From: Bacillus thuringiensis
GTDB taxonomy: Bacteria; Bacillota; Bacilli; Bacillales; Bacillaceae_G
Length of the DNA: 64,000 nt
Assembly (NCBI RefSeq): GCF_022095615.2
Contig: NZ_CP155559.1
Span: forward strand, 1,671,501-1,735,500
Direction of reading: 5' to 3'
Part shown: in pieces, positions 61,660-64,000 of the stretch
Layout of the letters: every line of letters begins with the position of its first letter
Position numbering within the stretch: position 1 is the first letter of the stretch
The notes under the pieces: model-generated
Database searches by the model: none
The model's input: only the letters and a program-made list of their open reading frames with translations
Told to the model about the DNA's origin: nothing
Made by a program: the position numbers and the translations under genes

Positions 61660-62640
61660 TTAAAAATTACTTTCTATATAAGAAGCTATTTCATTAGCAA
61701 GAATCGATGTTAATAGTGTAGATACATTGCTTAAAATGATGATTGTAGCCTCTTTGTCAATTAATCGTAAATAGGAGGACGTAAAGCCGTTAATTCCGCC
61801 GTGATGGAATATAAGTTTATTATTTTTTTCAGTCATAGCAATATTCCAACCGTAACCATATCCGTAAGATTCTGCAGTAAACATACGAGACGTCATCATA
61901 CTTGATAATAAGCGATTTTTTTTTAGCGCTTTATCAAATTTATATAAATCTTCGGCTGTAGAAACTAATCCACCAGCTGAATATGAATTGGACATATGAA
62001 TAAATGCTGCGTTCTGTAGGCCGTGATTTGGATGTAACTCATACCCAGTTGCTTTATGTTTTTGAATGAAATGATTCAAATCAACACCTGTGTTTATTAT
62101 AGAGAGTGGGTAGAAAATCCTCTTTTTAAGAAATTCCTCATAAGACATGCCACTTATAACTTCAATAATTTTTCCTAGTATAATATAACCTGAATTCGAA
62201 TAATTGAATGTTTCACCAGGTCTAGATTCAAAGGGACATGCAATAATCCATTGTATTAATTCATCCGGTGTTCGAGGCTGTAAAGATTGTAATAAAAAGT
62301 CATGTTGAGCAGTAATATTACCGACTCCAGCAGTATGATTTAATAAATGCTTGATCATAATTTGATTTCCGTTTGGGAAATTTGGAATGAATCGATCTAA
62401 AGTATCATGTAGCTGTAATTTTTCTTCTTCCACAAGCATTAAAATTGAAACTGCTGTGAAGATTTTAGTTATGGATCCGATACGAAACTTCGTTGTAGAT
62501 GTATTAGGTATGTCCCAATTATAATTAGCTTTTCCAAATGATTGATTATAAAGAGTCTCTTCTTTATGGGCTATTAAAATTGTTCCGTTAAATTTTTCGG
62601 CATTTTTATATAAGAATGAATTGATATATGAATTTAACAA
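61660..62640 (-). CDS. Serine hydrolase, class C beta-lactamase/penicillin-binding-protein-like
   Basis: A 326-residue protein of the AmpC/esterase fold. The S-x-x-K motif is GSITK (Ser near residue 53), the Y-x-N motif is FNYSNSGY (near 147) and the third motif region is HHGGINGF (near 280). There is no signal peptide, so it is probably a cytoplasmic esterase or peptidase rather than a true resistance enzyme. The start is TTG with AAAGGAG 11-12 nt upstream. Confidence 0.87.
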   Translation of the reverse strand: MLNSYINSFLYKNAEKFNGTILIAHKEETLYNQSFGKANYNWDIPNTSTTKFRIGSITKIFTAVSILMLVEEEKLQLHDTLDRFIPNFPNGNQIMIKHLLNHTAGVGNITAQHDFLLQSLQPRTPDELIQWIIACPFESRPGETFNYSNSGYIILGKIIEVISGMSYEEFLKKRIFYPLSIINTGVDLNHFIQKHKATGYELHPNHGLQNAAFIHMSNSYSAGGLVSTAEDLYKFDKALKKNRLLSSMMTSRMFTAESYGYGYGWNIAMTEKNNKLIFHHGGINGFTSSYLRLIDKEATIIILSNVSTLLTSILANEIASYIESNF

Positions 62641-62863
62641 ATTTCAGGCACTCCTTTAAATGTTGGAATATTCGTTACCTGAAATGGAATCCAACGGCAT
62701 AGGCAATTCCCCCTAAATGAAATGTTTTTTAGCATACTTTTCTATTTTATAATGCAATTAATATAAGAAGCAAGTTGATTTAAAGACTATGAAAATAACG
62801 GTTTTTAAATTGCTTTTCGGAATGTTTGAGTAGTTCATATTTTGAAGGTGGTGGGAAACAATT

Positions 62864-63001
62864 ATGAGAGTGAGAAAATTGATAGTAATTGAAGCTGGTG
62901 AAATCAGTGAACTTGCACTACATCTAAAAGCAACAGATACCTATTCAAATAGTAGTATAATAGTGAATGAGGTGTTAATAGGATGGAAGATAAAACATTA
63001 G
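62864..63001 (+). CDS. Possible 45-aa upstream frame overlapping the LytTR gene
   Basis: GGTGGTGGG lies 8 nt before an ATG that opens 45 codons (MRVRKLIVIEAGEISELALH onward) and overlaps the next gene's start by 19 nt in another frame. It is not recognised. It could couple translation of the regulator to its own, or be spurious. Confidence 0.3.
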   Translation: MRVRKLIVIEAGEISELALHLKATDTYSNSSIIVNEVLIGWKIKH

Positions 63002-63627
63002 GTTTACTATTAGATGTTGTTGGGGAATTATTTTCAGATGAAATTTCGATTGCTGTATCGAATACGAAAGAATATATATACTATCGGCCAAGTAAACGAA
63101 TTGATTTAAAGATTAGCGCCGGTGATCCTATAAAGGAAGGCACGATTGCTCATAAAGCAATGGTGACGAACCAAAAAACTTCTGAGTTTATTAACCGGGA
63201 TGTTTTTGGTATTCCTTATCATGGTATGGCCGTACCATTCTCAAATAATGGAAAGCTTGAAGGTTGCGTGACAGCTATTTACCCAGCTTTAACGGATGGA
63301 AAGTCAGTCGTTACTTTAAAAACAACGGACGGTTGGATTCCGGTCCCTTTTTCAAAGGTGATGTATTTAGAGGCGAAAGATAAAAAGACGTATGTGAATT
63401 CAGAAGAGTTAACAGGCACACATAAATACTCTCTGCAAGAATTCGAATACTTGCTTCCGAAAGATTCATTTATTAGATGCCACCGTGCCTTTATTGTAAA
63501 TGTTAATCATATTAAAGCGATTTATCCTGATACGCATTCTACTTTTGTACTTTCGATGGATAACGGAGAGAGGGTACCAGTTAGTCAATCATACGCCAGT
63601 TATTTTCGTAAGCTTCTAGGATTCTAA
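62983..63627 (+). CDS. LytTR DNA-binding-domain regulator
   Basis: A 214-residue regulator without a receiver domain. The C-terminal LytTR domain (about 110-214) has VPFSKVMYLEAKDKKTYV, EFEYLLPKDSFIRCHRAFIVNVNHIKAI and VPVSQSYASYFRKLL, all typical. The N-terminal part (about 1-95) looks like a small sensory fold (GELFSDEISIAVSNTKEYIYY; VFGIPYHGMAVPF), so it probably senses a ligand directly. TAATAGG upstream is a weak ribosome site, consistent with coupling to the preceding frame. It lies just before a CoA-transferase gene whose promoter has LytTR-type direct repeats. Confidence 0.85.
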   Translation: MEDKTLGLLLDVVGELFSDEISIAVSNTKEYIYYRPSKRIDLKISAGDPIKEGTIAHKAMVTNQKTSEFINRDVFGIPYHGMAVPFSNNGKLEGCVTAIYPALTDGKSVVTLKTTDGWIPVPFSKVMYLEAKDKKTYVNSEELTGTHKYSLQEFEYLLPKDSFIRCHRAFIVNVNHIKAIYPDTHSTFVLSMDNGERVPVSQSYASYFRKLLGF

Positions 63628-63677
63628 ATTATTCTGCTTTAGAACCTAGATTCGCTGTTTTATCTGAATTTTCGGCA

Positions 63678-63721
63678 TTGTATACTGAAATCCCTATTTG
63701 GATACTGTTAAAGTGTAAAAT
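63678..63721 (+). promoter_or_regulatory. LytTR-type direct repeat and -10 box before the CoA-transferase gene
   Basis: TTGTATACTG (63678-63687) and TTGGATACTG (63698-63707) are 9 of 10 identical and 20 bp apart, two helical turns, the usual spacing for LytTR dimers. A -10-like TAAAAT follows at 63716-63721. There is no -35 box at the right distance, which fits an activator-dependent promoter. Confidence 0.55.
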
Positions 63722-63754
63722 AATTATGAATATTCACAGGGAGAGGGATTACAT

Positions 63755-64000
63755 ATGGAGAATAATTTGGATAGAATTAGGGATCAACGTCTGAAAAATC
63801 GCGTAGTTACACCTGAAGAAGCAGCTTCATGGATTGAAAGTGGAATGACTTTAGGCTTAAGTGGGTTTACACGTGCAGGTGATGTGAAAGCAGTCCCATT
63901 TGCGCTTGTAAACCGAGTTAAGAATGATAAATCTTTTAAAGTAAATGTTTATACTGGTGCCTCTTTAGGTTCTGATGTAGATAAATTATTTGCGGAAGCA
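63755..64000 (+). CDS. Acetyl-CoA hydrolase/transferase family protein, 3' truncated by window end
   Basis: The first 82 codons (MENNLDRIRDQRLKNRVVTP onward) match the N-terminus of Cat1/succinyl-CoA:acetate CoA-transferase and acetyl-CoA hydrolase proteins: VTPEEAASWIESGMTLGLSGFTRAGDVKAVPFALV, with GxSGF-type loop, then VNVYTGASLGSDVDKLF. GGGAGAGGG precedes the ATG. It probably moves CoA between acetate and a C4 acid. It is likely controlled by the LytTR protein encoded upstream. Confidence 0.85.
   Translation, partial: MENNLDRIRDQRLKNRVVTPEEAASWIESGMTLGLSGFTRAGDVKAVPFALVNRVKNDKSFKVNVYTGASLGSDVDKLFAEA

Noticed and set aside
1..64000. tRNA, rRNA, insertion sequence, prophage or CRISPR features
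   Set aside because: I saw no cloverleaf genes, rRNA blocks, transposase or integrase frames, terminal repeats or repeat-spacer arrays; without a search tool, a divergent tRNA could be missed.

Overview
This window is chromosomal DNA from a low-GC, Gram-positive spore former of the Bacillus cereus group. The evidence is AT-rich coding sequence with strong AGGAGG-type ribosome binding sites, U-tailed hairpin terminators, several T-box leaders, a lysine riboswitch, two S-layer-homology (SLH) wall hydrolases arranged as in B. anthracis/B. cereus, and a second ilv operon (ilvE-ilvB-ilvN-ilvC-ilvD-ilvA). I saw no tRNA, rRNA, CRISPR array, insertion sequence or prophage. Both window ends cut a gene: a dicarboxylate symporter on the left and an acetyl-CoA hydrolase/transferase on the right.

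Layout. 1-6.6 kb: an aspartate/malate catabolic block (symporter, aspA, NAD-malic enzyme) followed by a GlnK/GlnL-type two-component system. 6.6-15 kb: a SWIM-SNF2 helicase, a tiny basic DUF3934-like protein, asnA under an Asn T-box, an XRE regulator, a VOC protein, and lysC under a lysine riboswitch. 15-25 kb: a yndG-yndH-yndJ-like operon, a NUDIX hydrolase, the two SLH wall enzymes, an MFS transporter and a PPK2-type polyphosphate kinase. 25-38 kb: a PadR/DHA2 efflux pair with a 49-bp palindrome over its promoter, a FabH-III gene with a FapR-like operator, hflX behind a long attenuator leader, an OppA-like lipoprotein, an MFS/cysteine-synthase pair, a GNAT and a nucleotidyltransferase. 38-47 kb: a MurJ/SpoVB-like flippase, an NSS transporter behind a Phe T-box with three antiterminator/terminator modules, a Mor-like small regulator, DUF421, a FusB-like EF-G binding protein, a seven-repeat RCC1 protein, two tiny membrane proteins and msrA. 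46.6-54.4 kb: the ilv operon behind two tandem Ile T-boxes. 54-64 kb: a CapA-like protein, DUF554, a Clp_N-GNAT fusion, an MFS pump, a LigB-type dioxygenase, a lysophospholipase-like hydrolase, a pentapeptide-repeat protein, a class C beta-lactamase-like protein, and a LytTR regulator beside a CoA transferase.

The main theme is amino-acid supply controlled by RNA. Asn, Phe and Ile tRNA-sensing T-boxes, a lysine riboswitch and a CodY-like site occur within 36 kb. The strongest leads are: (i) the hflX leader, which encodes a 13-residue peptide, MILIRLRLNTLCQ, resembling the macrolide-stalling ErmD leader peptide and followed by two terminators; (ii) the three-module Phe T-box; (iii) an SLH glucosaminidase gene whose Shine-Dalgarno sequence is 44 nt from its AUG but could be brought to about 10 nt by a hairpin; and (iv) the near-perfect 49-bp palindrome at the padR promoter. 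All assignments come from reading the sequence and remembered family knowledge; no database search was run.
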